Shown piece after piece: positions 16,840-26,094 of a DNA stretch of 64,000 bases. The position numbers were made by a program, and so were the translations under genes. The DNA comes from Paraburkholderia fynbosensis (lineage in GTDB: Bacteria > Pseudomonadota > Gammaproteobacteria > Burkholderiales > Burkholderiaceae), in NCBI RefSeq assembly GCF_902859935.1, contig NZ_CADIKI010000021.1:100166-164165 (forward strand). Direction: 5' to 3'. The notes under the pieces were generated by a model. The model was given only the letters and a program-made list of their open reading frames with translations. It ran no database searches and was not told where the DNA came from. Numbering within the stretch: the stretch's first letter is position 1; each line of letters starts with the position of its first letter.

Positions 16840-17493
16840 ATGAAACTGCTAATTGGTGACAAGAACTACTCGTCATGGTCGATGCGGCCGTGGCTGCTGC
16901 TGAAGCACTTCGGCCTTCCGTTCGACGAAGTGTTGATCCACCTGAACGAGCCCGGCACGACTGCCGCGATCCTCGCTCACGCGCCGGCGGGCCCGGGCAA
17001 GGTGCCCTGCCTGATCGACGACGCGGGCCAGCCCGTTTGGGATTCGCTGGCGATCGCCGAGACACTGGCCGAGCGCTTCCCGCAACACGCGCTGTGGCCG
17101 CGCGATGCGGCGGCGCGCGCGCTCGCCCGCAGCGTGAGCGCCGAGATGCATTCGGGCTTCGGCGAATTGCGCTCGAACATGTGGATGAACATTCGCGCGT
17201 CGTTTCCGGGCAAGAACGCAACGCCGGGCGTGCTCGCCGATATCGCGCGGATCGAGACGATCTGGCGCGAGTGCCTGAGCGCGCATGGTGGACCTTTCCT
17301 GTTCGGCGAGTTCGGCATTGCCGATGCGATGTATGCGCCGGTCGCGATGCGCTTCAACACTTGGCAGCCGGCGTTGTCCGAAACCGCGTCGGCATACGTC
17401 GAGCGGATCACCGCGTTGCCCGCGGTGCAGGCATGGATCGACGCTTCGCGTCGCGAGACCCACGCGATTGCCTATCAAGACGTATGCCCATGA
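16840..17493 (+). CDS. Glutathione S-transferase family protein
   Basis: The product is 217 residues from ATG 16840 (a TTG at 16828 would add four). The thioredoxin-like N-terminal domain starts MKLLIGDKNYSSWSMRPWLLL, with the catalytic serine likely in YSSWSMR, then the GKVPCLIDD and WDSLAIAETLAE glutathione-binding segments. The C-terminal helical domain includes GEFGIADAMYAPVAMRF. It may conjugate or isomerise an electrophile; the substrate is unknown. Its stop overlaps the cca start (ATGA at 17490-17493). Confidence 0.9.
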   Translation: MKLLIGDKNYSSWSMRPWLLLKHFGLPFDEVLIHLNEPGTTAAILAHAPAGPGKVPCLIDDAGQPVWDSLAIAETLAERFPQHALWPRDAAARALARSVSAEMHSGFGELRSNMWMNIRASFPGKNATPGVLADIARIETIWRECLSAHGGPFLFGEFGIADAMYAPVAMRFNTWQPALSETASAYVERITALPAVQAWIDASRRETHAIAYQDVCP

Positions 17494-18722
17494 ACATCTA
17501 CGCGGTAGGCGGCGCGATCCGCGACGAGTTGCTGGGCGTACCGGTGCAGGACCGCGACTACGTGGTGGTCGGCGCGACGCCCGAGCAGATGGTGGCGCAG
17601 GGCTATCGACCGGTGGGCAAGGATTTTCCGGTGTTCCTGCATCCGCAGACGCACGAGGAATACGCGCTCGCGCGCACCGAGCGCAAAACGGCGGCGGGCT
17701 ATCACGGCTTCCAGTTCTTCTATGCGCCGGACGTCACGCTGGAGGAAGACCTCGCGCGCCGCGATCTGACGATCAACGCGATGGCGCGCGAGGTGCGTCC
17801 GGACGGCGAGTTGAGCGGTCCGGTCGTCGACCCGTTCAACGGTCAGGCGGACTTGCAGGCGCGGCTGTTCCGGCATGTGAGCGACGCGTTCCTCGAAGAT
17901 CCCGTGCGGATTCTGCGGATTGCGCGCTTCGCGGCGCGCTTCGTCGACTTCACGGTCGCGCCGGAAACGCTGACGCTGATGCGCAAGATGGTCGCCGAGG
18001 GCGAAGTGGATGCGTTGGTAGCCGAACGCGTGTGGCAGGAAGTGTCGCGCGGCTTGATGGAGAAAAAGCCTTCGCGCATGTTCGAGGTGCTGCGCGAGTG
18101 CGGCGCGCTGGCGCGCATTCTGCCGGAGATCGACGCGCTGTTCGGCGTGCCGCAACGCGCCGACTATCATCCCGAGGTGGACACCGGCGTGCACGTGATG
18201 ATGGTGGTCGATCATGCCGCCCAGCAGGGCTATGCGCTGCCGGTCCGGTTTGCCGCGCTGACGCACGACCTCGGCAAGGCGACCACGCCTGAGGACGTGC
18301 TGCCGCGACATATCGGCCACGAGGGGCGCAGCGTCGATCTGCTCAAGCCGTTCTGCGACCGGCTTCGCGTGCCGAACGACTGCCGCGATCTCGCGCTGCT
18401 GGTGGCGCGCGAGCACGGCAACATTCATCGCGTGACGGAGATGGGGGCGGCGGCGTTAGTGAGATTGCTCGAACGCAGCGACGCGCTTCGCAAACCGGCG
18501 CGCTTCGCCGAAGCCTTGCAGGCCTGCGAGGCCGATGCGCGCGGCCGGCTGGGGTTCGAGATGCGCGACTATCCGCAGGCCGAGCGGCTCAGGGTGGCGC
18601 TCGTCGCGGCGCGCGGCGTGGATGCCGGTGCGGTGGCCAAACGAATGGCCGATGCGCCTGCCGGCATCAAGGACGCCGTGCATCAGGAGCGGGTGCGCGC
18701 GGTGGAAGCGGCGCTGCGCTAG
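17490..18722 (+). CDS. cca: CCA-adding tRNA nucleotidyltransferase (multifunctional)
   Basis: The product is 410 residues from ATG 17490; an ATG two codons upstream (17484) is possible. The nucleotidyltransferase head is clear: IYAVGGAIRDELLG, then DRDYVVVGATPEQM with the catalytic acidic pair, ERKTAAGYHGF, and DLTINAMAR. An HD phosphohydrolase domain follows (HDLGKATTPEDVLPRHIGHE), as in the bifunctional class I enzymes of proteobacteria. It repairs and completes the 3' CCA of tRNAs. Confidence 0.95.
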   Translation: MNIYAVGGAIRDELLGVPVQDRDYVVVGATPEQMVAQGYRPVGKDFPVFLHPQTHEEYALARTERKTAAGYHGFQFFYAPDVTLEEDLARRDLTINAMAREVRPDGELSGPVVDPFNGQADLQARLFRHVSDAFLEDPVRILRIARFAARFVDFTVAPETLTLMRKMVAEGEVDALVAERVWQEVSRGLMEKKPSRMFEVLRECGALARILPEIDALFGVPQRADYHPEVDTGVHVMMVVDHAAQQGYALPVRFAALTHDLGKATTPEDVLPRHIGHEGRSVDLLKPFCDRLRVPNDCRDLALLVAREHGNIHRVTEMGAAALVRLLERSDALRKPARFAEALQACEADARGRLGFEMRDYPQAERLRVALVAARGVDAGAVAKRMADAPAGIKDAVHQERVRAVEAALR

Positions 18723-18791
18723 GGGGCTTCGGTGGCGAGGCTGCCTTTGGCCTTCGCGGCGCAGGCCGCCGCGGTCAAAGGCAACGCGGAC

Positions 18792-18986
18792 TTAGAGCAC
18801 CCTCGCCAGCAGCGACAGGATCATCGACAGCACCAGCGTCGACATGAACGGAAACGGATACTCACGGCCGAACACGCGCAAGGTCACGTCGCCGGGCATA
18901 CGGCCAATGCCGATCTTCCTGAGCCACGGCCAGCAGGCCGACAACACCGCCACCGCAACGAACGTAGTCAAGAGCCAGCGGATCAT
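18792..18986 (-). CDS. DUF2905 family small membrane protein
   Basis: The protein is 64 residues from ATG 18986, which has AGGAA six bases upstream. Two membrane helices flank the conserved motif IGRMPGDVTLRVFGREYPFPFM, diagnostic of DUF2905. Function is unknown. It lies between cca (convergent) and the MidA-like gene, with a 32-base gap that suggests cotranscription with the latter. Confidence 0.85.
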   Translation of the reverse strand: MIRWLLTTFVAVAVLSACWPWLRKIGIGRMPGDVTLRVFGREYPFPFMSTLVLSMILSLLARVL

Positions 18987-19018
18987 CACGAATTCCTAAC
19001 GCCCAATCAGGCAAAAAA

Positions 19019-20209
19019 TCACAACGTGTGTGAGCGGTCGCCGCTGGAAAACGCCTGCAGCGTATCGTCCAGCCCGCGCGAAAAGGCGATCACCTTGAAC
19101 AGTTCGCCCATCTCCGCTTCGGACAACAGCTTCTGCACCGCATTCGCCGCGGGCAGGAAGCGCGCCGTGTCGGCCGGATCGATTTCCGACAACGCGTCGG
19201 TGATGCCCGCATTCAGCAAGAAGCGCGCTTGCGACGTGAAGCCCAGCAAATCCGCGCCCGTCTCGACACCGGCTTCGGCGATCCCGGTGAATTCCACGTG
19301 CGCGGTGATGTCCTGCAACCCCGGGTAGAGGAAGGGATCGCCGTGCGCCCGATGCCGGTAATGGCACATCAGCGTGCCTTGCGCGCGCTGCGCGTGGTAG
19401 TACTCGTGGCGCGGGAAACCGTAGTCGATCAGGAACACCGCGCCGCGCGCGAGCATCGTGCAGACGGTGCGCGTGAAGGCGCTCGCGGCTTCGTGGGTTT
19501 CGGTCAGGTAGTCTTCGCCGGCAGTGTCGATGTCCGCGAGCAATGCGGTGTCCGCTGCCGCGGATACCGGGCGATCGTCGAACGCAAACGCCTCGTCGCG
19601 CCACACCACGCCACGCTCGTGCCAGACGCCGCCGGTTGCCGCGAATAGCCGCACGGGCATTGCATCCAGCACTTCGTTGCCGACCACCACACCCTCGAAG
19701 CGCTCCGGCAACGCGTCCAGCCAACGGACTTTCGCCAGCAGCGCGGGCGCAGCCGCCGCGACCGTCTCACGTTGACGTTCGCGCAATTCGCCCGACAGAT
19801 CCACGATCGAGTAGCCGTCGAACTCGGCGCCCAGCGCATCGAGCGCGTTGAGCAGGCCGGCGGCCAGCTTGCCGGTGCCGGCGCCGAATTCCATCACCTC
19901 GCGCGTGCCGCTCGCTTCCAAGGCTTCGGCCAGCGGGCGCGCAAGCGTCGCGGCGAACAACGGCGACAACTCCGGCGCGGTGACGAAGTCGCTGCCGTCG
20001 TCGCCGCGCAGACCGAATTTGCGCGCGCCACCGCTGTAATAGCCGAGTCCCGGCGCGTAAAGCGCGCGCTCCATGTAGCGGTCGAATGGCAGCCAGCCGC
20101 CGGCGCTGTCGAGCTCCGCGCGCAGCCGCGCGACCAATGCTTCGGACTGCGCCAGCGCGCTTGGGCCGGGAGCAGGTAAACTATCGGGTTGATGAGCTTT
20201 CGGATTCAT
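19019..20209 (-). CDS. MidA/NDUFAF7-like class I SAM-dependent methyltransferase
   Basis: The product is 396 residues from ATG 20209. The SAM-binding motif is REVMEFGAGTGKLAAGLL, followed by DGYSIVDLSGELRERQRE, VVVGNEVLDAMPVRLF and IDYGFPRHEYYHAQRAQGTL, all hallmarks of the DUF185/MidA family. In mitochondria the homologue methylates an arginine of a complex I subunit; the bacterial role is not established. The start codon is 13 bases from the divergent SDR gene, so the two promoters must overlap the other gene. Confidence 0.88.
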   Translation of the reverse strand: MNPKAHQPDSLPAPGPSALAQSEALVARLRAELDSAGGWLPFDRYMERALYAPGLGYYSGGARKFGLRGDDGSDFVTAPELSPLFAATLARPLAEALEASGTREVMEFGAGTGKLAAGLLNALDALGAEFDGYSIVDLSGELRERQRETVAAAAPALLAKVRWLDALPERFEGVVVGNEVLDAMPVRLFAATGGVWHERGVVWRDEAFAFDDRPVSAAADTALLADIDTAGEDYLTETHEAASAFTRTVCTMLARGAVFLIDYGFPRHEYYHAQRAQGTLMCHYRHRAHGDPFLYPGLQDITAHVEFTGIAEAGVETGADLLGFTSQARFLLNAGITDALSEIDPADTARFLPAANAVQKLLSEAEMGELFKVIAFSRGLDDTLQAFSSGDRSHTL

Positions 20210-20222
20210 CCCCGCATTGTAA

Positions 20223-21041
20223 ATGACCGCCCCTCTAGACACCGCCGCTGACCGCGCCCCTGAAACGCCCCGCGTCGTGCTGATTACCGGCGCTGCCCGC
20301 CGCATCGGGCGCGCGCTCGCGCTCGGTTTTGCGGCGCGCGGCTGGGACGTGGCGGTTCACTACGGCGCGTCGCGCGAAGAGGCCGACGAAGTGGTCGCGC
20401 AAATCGCCGCGCTGGGCCGCCGGGCGGTCGCGCTGCACGCGGAATTGGGCGACGAGGCGCAGGTCGAGCGGCTGTTGCCGGCCTGTACGGCGGCCATGGG
20501 CCGGCCGGTGTGCATCGTCAACAACGCGTCGCGCTTCGAGGAAGACACGGCGCGCAACGTCGGCTACGACCTGCTGCTGAAGCTGACCGCGATGAATCTC
20601 GGTGCGCCGCTGGTGCTCGCGCGCATGCTGTTCGAGGCGACGCCGGAGGCCGCGCGCATCGACGAAAGCCAGCGCGCGGTGGTAATCAACGTGCTGGACC
20701 AGAAGCTGTACAACATGAATCCGGATTACCTGTCGTACACGCTGTCGAAGGCGGCGCTGCAAACCGCCACGGTGGCGCTGGCGCAGGCGCTGGCGCCGAA
20801 GGTACGCGTAGTCGGGCTCGCGCCGGGCCTCACGATGCAATCCGCCGACCAGACGCAGGACGGTTTCGAGGCCGCTCACCGAATCACGCCTTTGGGCCGC
20901 GCGTCGCGGCCCGAGGACGTTGTCGCCGCCGCGCTGTATCTCGCGGATGCAGCCGGCGTCACCGGAACGACGCTGGTGGTCGACGGCGGGCAGCATCTCG
21001 TGCCGCTGCCGCGCGACGTTATGTTTTTGACGGGCGCCTGA
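20223..21041 (+). CDS. SDR oxidoreductase, pteridine-reductase-like (possible FolM-type dihydromonapterin reductase)
   Basis: This 272-residue short-chain dehydrogenase has the nucleotide motif TGAARRIGRALALGFA. The TGxxxRxG form (Arg in place of the usual Gly) is the signature of pteridine reductases and FolM. Other motifs are VNNASRFEED and the catalytic YTLSKAALQ, plus PLGRASRPEDVVAAALYLAD. Its placement 46 bases before folB supports a role in reducing dihydropterins. It could also be a general SDR; no substrate can be proven from sequence. Confidence 0.78.
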   Translation: MTAPLDTAADRAPETPRVVLITGAARRIGRALALGFAARGWDVAVHYGASREEADEVVAQIAALGRRAVALHAELGDEAQVERLLPACTAAMGRPVCIVNNASRFEEDTARNVGYDLLLKLTAMNLGAPLVLARMLFEATPEAARIDESQRAVVINVLDQKLYNMNPDYLSYTLSKAALQTATVALAQALAPKVRVVGLAPGLTMQSADQTQDGFEAAHRITPLGRASRPEDVVAAALYLADAAGVTGTTLVVDGGQHLVPLPRDVMFLTGA

Positions 21042-21087
21042 GGCGCCCCTTTGCGTGCCCCGCACGCTTTTTTCGACTGGAACGAAC

Positions 21088-21483
21088 ATGTTTGCCGCTC
21101 TTTCGCACCCCCGGCTCGCCGATTGCCGCCGGCTCTTTCTGCGCAACTACGAAGTGCACATCAACATCGGCGTGCACGATTTCGAAAAGCGCGGCGAACA
21201 GCGCGTCGTGATCAACGTCGAACTGTTCGTGCCGCTCGCGCTGTCCACGCCGGTTCAGGACAAGCTGAACGAAGTCGTCGACTACGATTTCATGCGCTCC
21301 ACCATCTCGCGCCGCGTCGAGCAAGGTCACATCCACTTGCAGGAAACGCTGTGCGACGACCTCGTCAGGACCATGCTCGAGCACCCGCAGGTGCGGGCCG
21401 CGCGCGTGTCGACCGAGAAGCCGGACGTGTACCCCGACTGCGACGCCGTGGGCGTCGAAGTTTTCCGAATCAAAGAGGATTGA
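21088..21483 (+). CDS. folB: Dihydroneopterin aldolase
   Basis: The product is 131 residues from ATG 21088. The FolB core is visible as FLRNYEVHINIGVHDFEKRG, RVVINVELFVPL, VVDYDFMRSTI and VSTEKPDVYPDCDAVGVEVFR. It cleaves 7,8-dihydroneopterin to 6-hydroxymethyl-dihydropterin and glycolaldehyde in folate synthesis. The upstream in-frame TTG at 21055 is not supported by a ribosome site. It lies three bases ahead of ttcA, so the two are probably cotranscribed. Confidence 0.92.
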   Translation: MFAALSHPRLADCRRLFLRNYEVHINIGVHDFEKRGEQRVVINVELFVPLALSTPVQDKLNEVVDYDFMRSTISRRVEQGHIHLQETLCDDLVRTMLEHPQVRAARVSTEKPDVYPDCDAVGVEVFRIKED

Positions 21484-21486
21484 GCC

Positions 21487-22461
21487 ATGAATGCTCCGGA
21501 AATCCTGAACGACAGCGCGCCCGCCGCGAAGGCCAAGTCGCCGCTCACGCGCCGCGAGCAGAAGGAAGCGTACGAGAACAACAAGCTGTTCAAGCGCCTC
21601 GCGCGCCAGGTCGGCGAGGCGATCGGCGACTTCAACATGGTCGAGGAAGGCGACAAGGTGATGGTCTGCCTGTCGGGCGGCAAGGACAGCTACGCGATGC
21701 TCGACATCCTGATGCGGCTGCGCGAACGCGCGCCGATCAACTTCGACATCGTCGCGGTCAATCTCGATCAGAAGCAGCCGGGCTTCCCGGAGCACATCCT
21801 GCCGCAATACCTGAAGCAGCTCGACATTCCGTTTCACATCGAGAACCAGGACACCTACAGCATCGTCAAGCGGCTGGTGCCGGAAGGCAAGACCACCTGC
21901 TCGCTGTGCTCGCGGCTGCGGCGCGGCATTCTGTACCGCGTCGCGGGCGAACTCGGCGCGACCAAGATCGCGCTCGGCCATCATCGCGACGACATCCTGC
22001 AAACGCTGCTGCTGAACATGTTCTACGGCGGCAAGCTGAAGGGCATGCCGCCCAAGCTGCAATCGGACGACGGCAAGAACATCGTGATCCGGCCGCTCGC
22101 CTACGTGAAGGAAACCGATCTGGAGAAATACGCGGAGTTGCGCGAATTCCCGATCATTCCGTGCAATCTGTGCGGCAGCCAACCCAACCTGAAGCGCGCC
22201 GAGATGAAGGCGCTGATCCGCGACTGGGAGAAGCGTTTCCCGGGGCGTATCGAGAACATGTTCAACGCGCTGTCGAACATCGTGCCGTCGCATCTGATGG
22301 ACCACAAGCTGTTCCCGTTCGCGGGCCTGCGCGCAACCGGCGAGGCCGATCCGCAAGGCGATATCGCGTTCGACGAAGAGCCGTGTTCGACCGGTAACGA
22401 AGATGGCGCCATGCTCGGCGCGTCCAAGCCGATTTCGATTGTGCAGTTCGACGATCTTTGA
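21487..22461 (+). CDS. ttcA: tRNA 2-thiocytidine(32) synthetase TtcA
   Basis: This 324-residue enzyme thiolates C32 of certain tRNAs. The PP-loop is MVCLSGGKDSYAMLDILM, and two CxxC motifs that bind the Fe-S cluster are seen in TTCSLCSRLRRG and PCNLCGSQPN. HHRDDILQTLLLNMFYGGKLKGM is also characteristic. The length fits proteobacterial TtcA. It follows folB by three bases. Confidence 0.96.
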   Translation: MNAPEILNDSAPAAKAKSPLTRREQKEAYENNKLFKRLARQVGEAIGDFNMVEEGDKVMVCLSGGKDSYAMLDILMRLRERAPINFDIVAVNLDQKQPGFPEHILPQYLKQLDIPFHIENQDTYSIVKRLVPEGKTTCSLCSRLRRGILYRVAGELGATKIALGHHRDDILQTLLLNMFYGGKLKGMPPKLQSDDGKNIVIRPLAYVKETDLEKYAELREFPIIPCNLCGSQPNLKRAEMKALIRDWEKRFPGRIENMFNALSNIVPSHLMDHKLFPFAGLRATGEADPQGDIAFDEEPCSTGNEDGAMLGASKPISIVQFDDL

Positions 22462-22588
22462 CGGAAACGCCCGGGAAATGGGCGGTTCCGCGCTATTGCA
22501 CCCGCCGTCCAATGCGCGTCAGCGCGCCTTTTACGGCATGTGGCGCATGATAGAATCGTCGGCCACAAACTGACTGATTGCCGACGCC

Positions 22589-23950
22589 ATGAACATCGTG
22601 ATTTTGGCGGCAGGCACCGGCAAGCGCATGCGGTCCGCGCTTCCCAAGGTGCTCCATCCTCTGGCCGGCAGGCCGCTTCTCGCTCACGTCATCGACACGG
22701 CTCGCGCGCTCGAACCCGCACGGCTCGTGGTCGTGATCGGCCATGGCGCCGAAGCCGTCCGCGAGGCGGCTGCGGCGCCGGACGTGCAGTTCGCGGTGCA
22801 GGAGCAGCAGCTCGGCACTGGCCACGCGGTCCAGCAGGCGCTGCCACTGCTCGATCCGTCCGCGCCCACGCTGGTGCTGTACGGCGACGTGCCGCTCACG
22901 CGCGCCAGCACGCTGCGCGCGCTGACCGAACGCGCGGGGCAGGGCGGCTATGGCGTGCTGACCGTCACGCTCGACGACCCCACCGGTTACGGGCGCATCG
23001 TGCGCGACCAGCAAGGCAAGGTGTCGCGTATCGTCGAACAGAAGGACGCGAGCGCCGAGCAACTGGAGATCGCTGAAATCAATACCGGCATCATCGTCGC
23101 GCCGACCGAGCGTCTCGCCGGCTGGCTCTCGGCGTTGAAGAACGACAACGCGCAAGGCGAGTTCTATCTGACCGACGCGGTCGAAATGGCTATCGAAGCG
23201 GGACTCGAAGTCGTCACCACCCAGCCCGACGACGAGTGGGAAACGCTCGGCGTGAACAGCAAGCAGCAGCTTGCCGAACTCGAACGGATCCATCAGCACA
23301 ACGTTGCCGATGCTTTGCTGGTGGCGGGCGTGACGCTCGCCGATCCGGCGCGCCTCGACGTGCGCGGCACGCTCGAATGCGGCCGCGACGTGTCGATCGA
23401 CGTGAACTGCGTGTTCGAAGGCCGCGTGACGCTGGCCGACAACGTCACCGTCGGGCCGAACTGCGTGATCCGCAATGCGAGCATCGGCGCCGGCACGCGC
23501 GTCGACGCGTTCACGCATATCGAAGGTGCCGAAGTCGGGGCCAATGTCGTACTGGGCCCATATGCGCGCTTGCGCACAGGCGCAACGCTGCAAGACGAGT
23601 CTCATGTCGGTAACTTCGTCGAAGTGAAAAACGCGGTGCTCGGTCGCGGCTCGAAAGCAAATCACCTCACGTATATCGGCGACGCGGATATTGGCGCGCG
23701 CGTGAATATCGGCGCGGGTACGATCACCTGCAACTACGACGGCGCGAACAAATCCCGCACGATCATCGAAGATGACGTGTTCGTCGGTTCGGACACGCAA
23801 CTGGTCGCCCCGGTGCGCGTGCAGCGCGGCGCGACGATCGCGGCGGGCACGACGGTCTGGAAGGACGTCGAAGCCGAAGCGCTGGTTCTGAACGATAAAA
23901 AACAGACAAGCAAAACGGGCTATGTTCGCCCGGTCAAGAAAAAGAGCTGA
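22589..23950 (+). CDS. glmU: Bifunctional UDP-GlcNAc pyrophosphorylase / GlcN-1-P acetyltransferase
   Basis: This 453-residue protein is close to the usual 456. The N-terminal uridyltransferase has NIVILAAGTGKRMRSALPK and YGDVPLTRA. The C-terminal left-handed beta helix shows hexapeptide repeats and the acetyltransferase segment KANHLTYIGDADIGARVNIG. It makes GlcNAc-1-P and UDP-GlcNAc for peptidoglycan and LPS. The glmS gene follows 60 bases later. A weak -10-like TAGAAT lies at 22551-22556. Confidence 0.97.
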   Translation: MNIVILAAGTGKRMRSALPKVLHPLAGRPLLAHVIDTARALEPARLVVVIGHGAEAVREAAAAPDVQFAVQEQQLGTGHAVQQALPLLDPSAPTLVLYGDVPLTRASTLRALTERAGQGGYGVLTVTLDDPTGYGRIVRDQQGKVSRIVEQKDASAEQLEIAEINTGIIVAPTERLAGWLSALKNDNAQGEFYLTDAVEMAIEAGLEVVTTQPDDEWETLGVNSKQQLAELERIHQHNVADALLVAGVTLADPARLDVRGTLECGRDVSIDVNCVFEGRVTLADNVTVGPNCVIRNASIGAGTRVDAFTHIEGAEVGANVVLGPYARLRTGATLQDESHVGNFVEVKNAVLGRGSKANHLTYIGDADIGARVNIGAGTITCNYDGANKSRTIIEDDVFVGSDTQLVAPVRVQRGATIAAGTTVWKDVEAEALVLNDKKQTSKTGYVRPVKKKS

Positions 23951-24010
23951 TGGGCGTGATGCGTGCGCGAAGCGCGCTCCCTGAAACCCAGCATTGAAAA
24001 GGAATGAGCC

Positions 24011-25828
24011 ATGTGTGGCATTGTCGGCGCGGTTGCGCAACGTAACATTGTTTCCGTCCTGATCGAAGGACTGCGGCGCCTCGAGTACCGTGGCTACGAT
24101 TCGTGTGGCGTCGCGGTGCTGGACGAAAACGGACCGAGCCGTGCGCGCAGCGTCGCGCGTGTCGCCGATCTCGACGAGCAGGTGCACGAGGGCCATCTCG
24201 AAGGCATCACGGGTATCGCGCACACGCGCTGGGCGACGCACGGCGCCCCGGTGACGGACAACGCGCACCCGATCTTCTCGAGAGATGCGCTCGCATTGGT
24301 ACACAACGGCATCATCGAGAATTACGAATCGCTGCGTGAAATGCTGCGGGGCAAGGGCTACGAGTTCGTCTCGCAAACCGATACCGAGGTTATCGCGCAC
24401 CTGATTCACAGCGTGTATCGCGGCGACCTGTTCGCCGCCGTGGGTGAAGCGATCGCGCAATTGCACGGCGCGTACGCTATCGCGGTGGTGCACAGGAATC
24501 AGCCGCATACGGTGGTCGGCGCGCGGCAGGGCTCGCCGCTGGTGGTCGGGCTCGGCGACGGTGAGAACTTCCTCGCCTCGGATGCGCTCGCGCTCGCGGG
24601 CAGCACCGAACGTTTCATCTTCCTCGAAGAAGGCGATGTGTGCGAACTGTCGCTCGACGGCGTGCGTATTGCCGATCGCGATGGCAACGATGTGCAGCGC
24701 GACGTCCGTCAGGTCGCGGCTTATGGCGGCGCGGTCGAACTCGGCCCGTATCGCCACTTCATGCAGAAGGAAATTTTCGAGCAGCCGCGTGCGATCACCG
24801 ACACGATTCCGCAAACCGATTCGTTCGACGCGTCGATCTTCGGCGAGGCTGCCGGCGACGTGTTCGCGCAGATCGACAGCCTGCTGATTCTCGCGTGCGG
24901 CACGAGCTATTACTCGGGCCTGACGGCGAAGTACTGGCTCGAATCGATCGCGAAGATTCCGACCCAGGTGGAGATTGCCAGCGAGTATCGCTACCGCGAG
25001 TCGGTGCCGAATCCGAGGTCGCTGGTGGTGGTGATTTCGCAGTCGGGGGAAACGGCGGATACGCTTGCGGCGCTCAAGCATGCGCAGTCGCTCGGACACA
25101 AGCACACGCTGGCGGTATGCAACGTCGGCACGAGCGCAATGGTGCGTCAGACGGAGTTGTCGTTCCTGACGCACGCGGGCCGCGAGATCGGCGTGGCGTC
25201 GACCAAGGCGTTCACGACGCAACTGGTCGCGCTGTTCGTGCTGGCAGCCACGCTGGCCAAGCTGCGCGGTCATCTGAACGACGAACAGGAAGCCGACTAC
25301 CTGAAGCAGTTGCGCCACTTGCCGGCCGCGTTGAATAGCGTGCTGGCGCTGGAGCCGCAGATCATCGCGTGGTCGGAAGAGTTTTCGCGCAAGGAACATG
25401 CGCTGTTCCTCGGGCGCGGCATGCATTACCCGATCGCGCTCGAAGGCGCGCTGAAGCTCAAGGAGATTTCGTATATCCATGCCGAGGCTTATCCGGCCGG
25501 TGAGTTGAAGCACGGGCCGCTCGCGCTCGTGACCGAAGCGATGCCGGTGGTGACGGTAGCGCCGAATGACGCGCTGCTGGAAAAGCTGAAGTCGAATATT
25601 CAGGAAGTGCGCGCGCGCGGCGGCGAGCTTTATGTATTCGCCGATGCGGATACGAAGATCGTCAACGATGAAGGGCTGCATGTGATCCGGATGCCGGAGC
25701 ACTATGGTTTGCTGTCGCCGATTCTGCATGTCGCGCCACTGCAGTTGCTGGCGTATCACACGGCGTGTGCAAGAGGCACGGATGTGGATAAGCCGCGGAA
25801 TCTGGCGAAGTCGGTGACGGTGGAGTGA
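24011..25828 (+). CDS. glmS: Glutamine-fructose-6-phosphate aminotransferase (isomerising)
   Basis: This 605-residue enzyme makes glucosamine-6-phosphate from fructose-6-phosphate and glutamine. The catalytic N-terminal cysteine is exposed by Met removal (MCGIVGAVAQRN), and the glutaminase domain continues with HTRWATHGAPVTDNAHP. Two SIS domains follow (ILACGTSYYSGLTAKYWLE and LGRGMHYPIALEGALKLKEI), and it ends with the usual KSVTVE. It forms the amino-sugar unit with glmU. No glmS ribozyme is possible in the 60-base upstream gap. Confidence 0.97.
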   Translation: MCGIVGAVAQRNIVSVLIEGLRRLEYRGYDSCGVAVLDENGPSRARSVARVADLDEQVHEGHLEGITGIAHTRWATHGAPVTDNAHPIFSRDALALVHNGIIENYESLREMLRGKGYEFVSQTDTEVIAHLIHSVYRGDLFAAVGEAIAQLHGAYAIAVVHRNQPHTVVGARQGSPLVVGLGDGENFLASDALALAGSTERFIFLEEGDVCELSLDGVRIADRDGNDVQRDVRQVAAYGGAVELGPYRHFMQKEIFEQPRAITDTIPQTDSFDASIFGEAAGDVFAQIDSLLILACGTSYYSGLTAKYWLESIAKIPTQVEIASEYRYRESVPNPRSLVVVISQSGETADTLAALKHAQSLGHKHTLAVCNVGTSAMVRQTELSFLTHAGREIGVASTKAFTTQLVALFVLAATLAKLRGHLNDEQEADYLKQLRHLPAALNSVLALEPQIIAWSEEFSRKEHALFLGRGMHYPIALEGALKLKEISYIHAEAYPAGELKHGPLALVTEAMPVVTVAPNDALLEKLKSNIQEVRARGGELYVFADADTKIVNDEGLHVIRMPEHYGLLSPILHVAPLQLLAYHTACARGTDVDKPRNLAKSVTVE

Positions 25829-26094
25829 GGGGCGACTCGCGACACATGCTGAGTTGCATTAATGTCGGTCACGAGGGCGCTTCCAGGTCGCTCAACCTTG
25901 CCTGACCGCAGGCTAGCCGCAATTAATGTCGAAGGGGCGCTGGAGATTTTTCCCGCGCCCTTTTTTGTGACTGCCCTCCGGACGCGGCCGAGGAATCGCT
26001 GCCAGCGCGTCCGCGCTGCGCTTGCTGAGATAAGGAGAGGTCTTTTCGCAAAGCCGTCCAACTTCACCGGAGTCGGCCCACTCCAAGCATGTTC
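25829..26094. other. Intergenic region after glmS
   Basis: This 266-base gap has a glmS terminator and two copies of ATTAATGTCG (starting near 25859 and 25922) flanking a GC-rich segment. No coding potential is supported. Confidence 0.6.
25935..25966 (+). terminator. Rho-independent terminator of glmS
   Basis: GGGCGC (25935-25940) pairs with GCGCCC (25955-25960), followed by six T residues. The loop contains a further weak GGA/TCC pairing. It lies ~107 bases after the glmS stop. Confidence 0.75.

Noticed and set aside
23951..24010. glmS ribozyme
   Set aside because: The gap is only 60 bases and the element is known from Gram-positive bacteria.
22493..25759. 1088-codon open frame on the minus strand opposite glmU and glmS
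   Set aside because: It is rich in Arg/His/Asp/Gln with no domain, and overlaps two clear essential genes; such long antisense frames are common where third codon positions are GC-rich.
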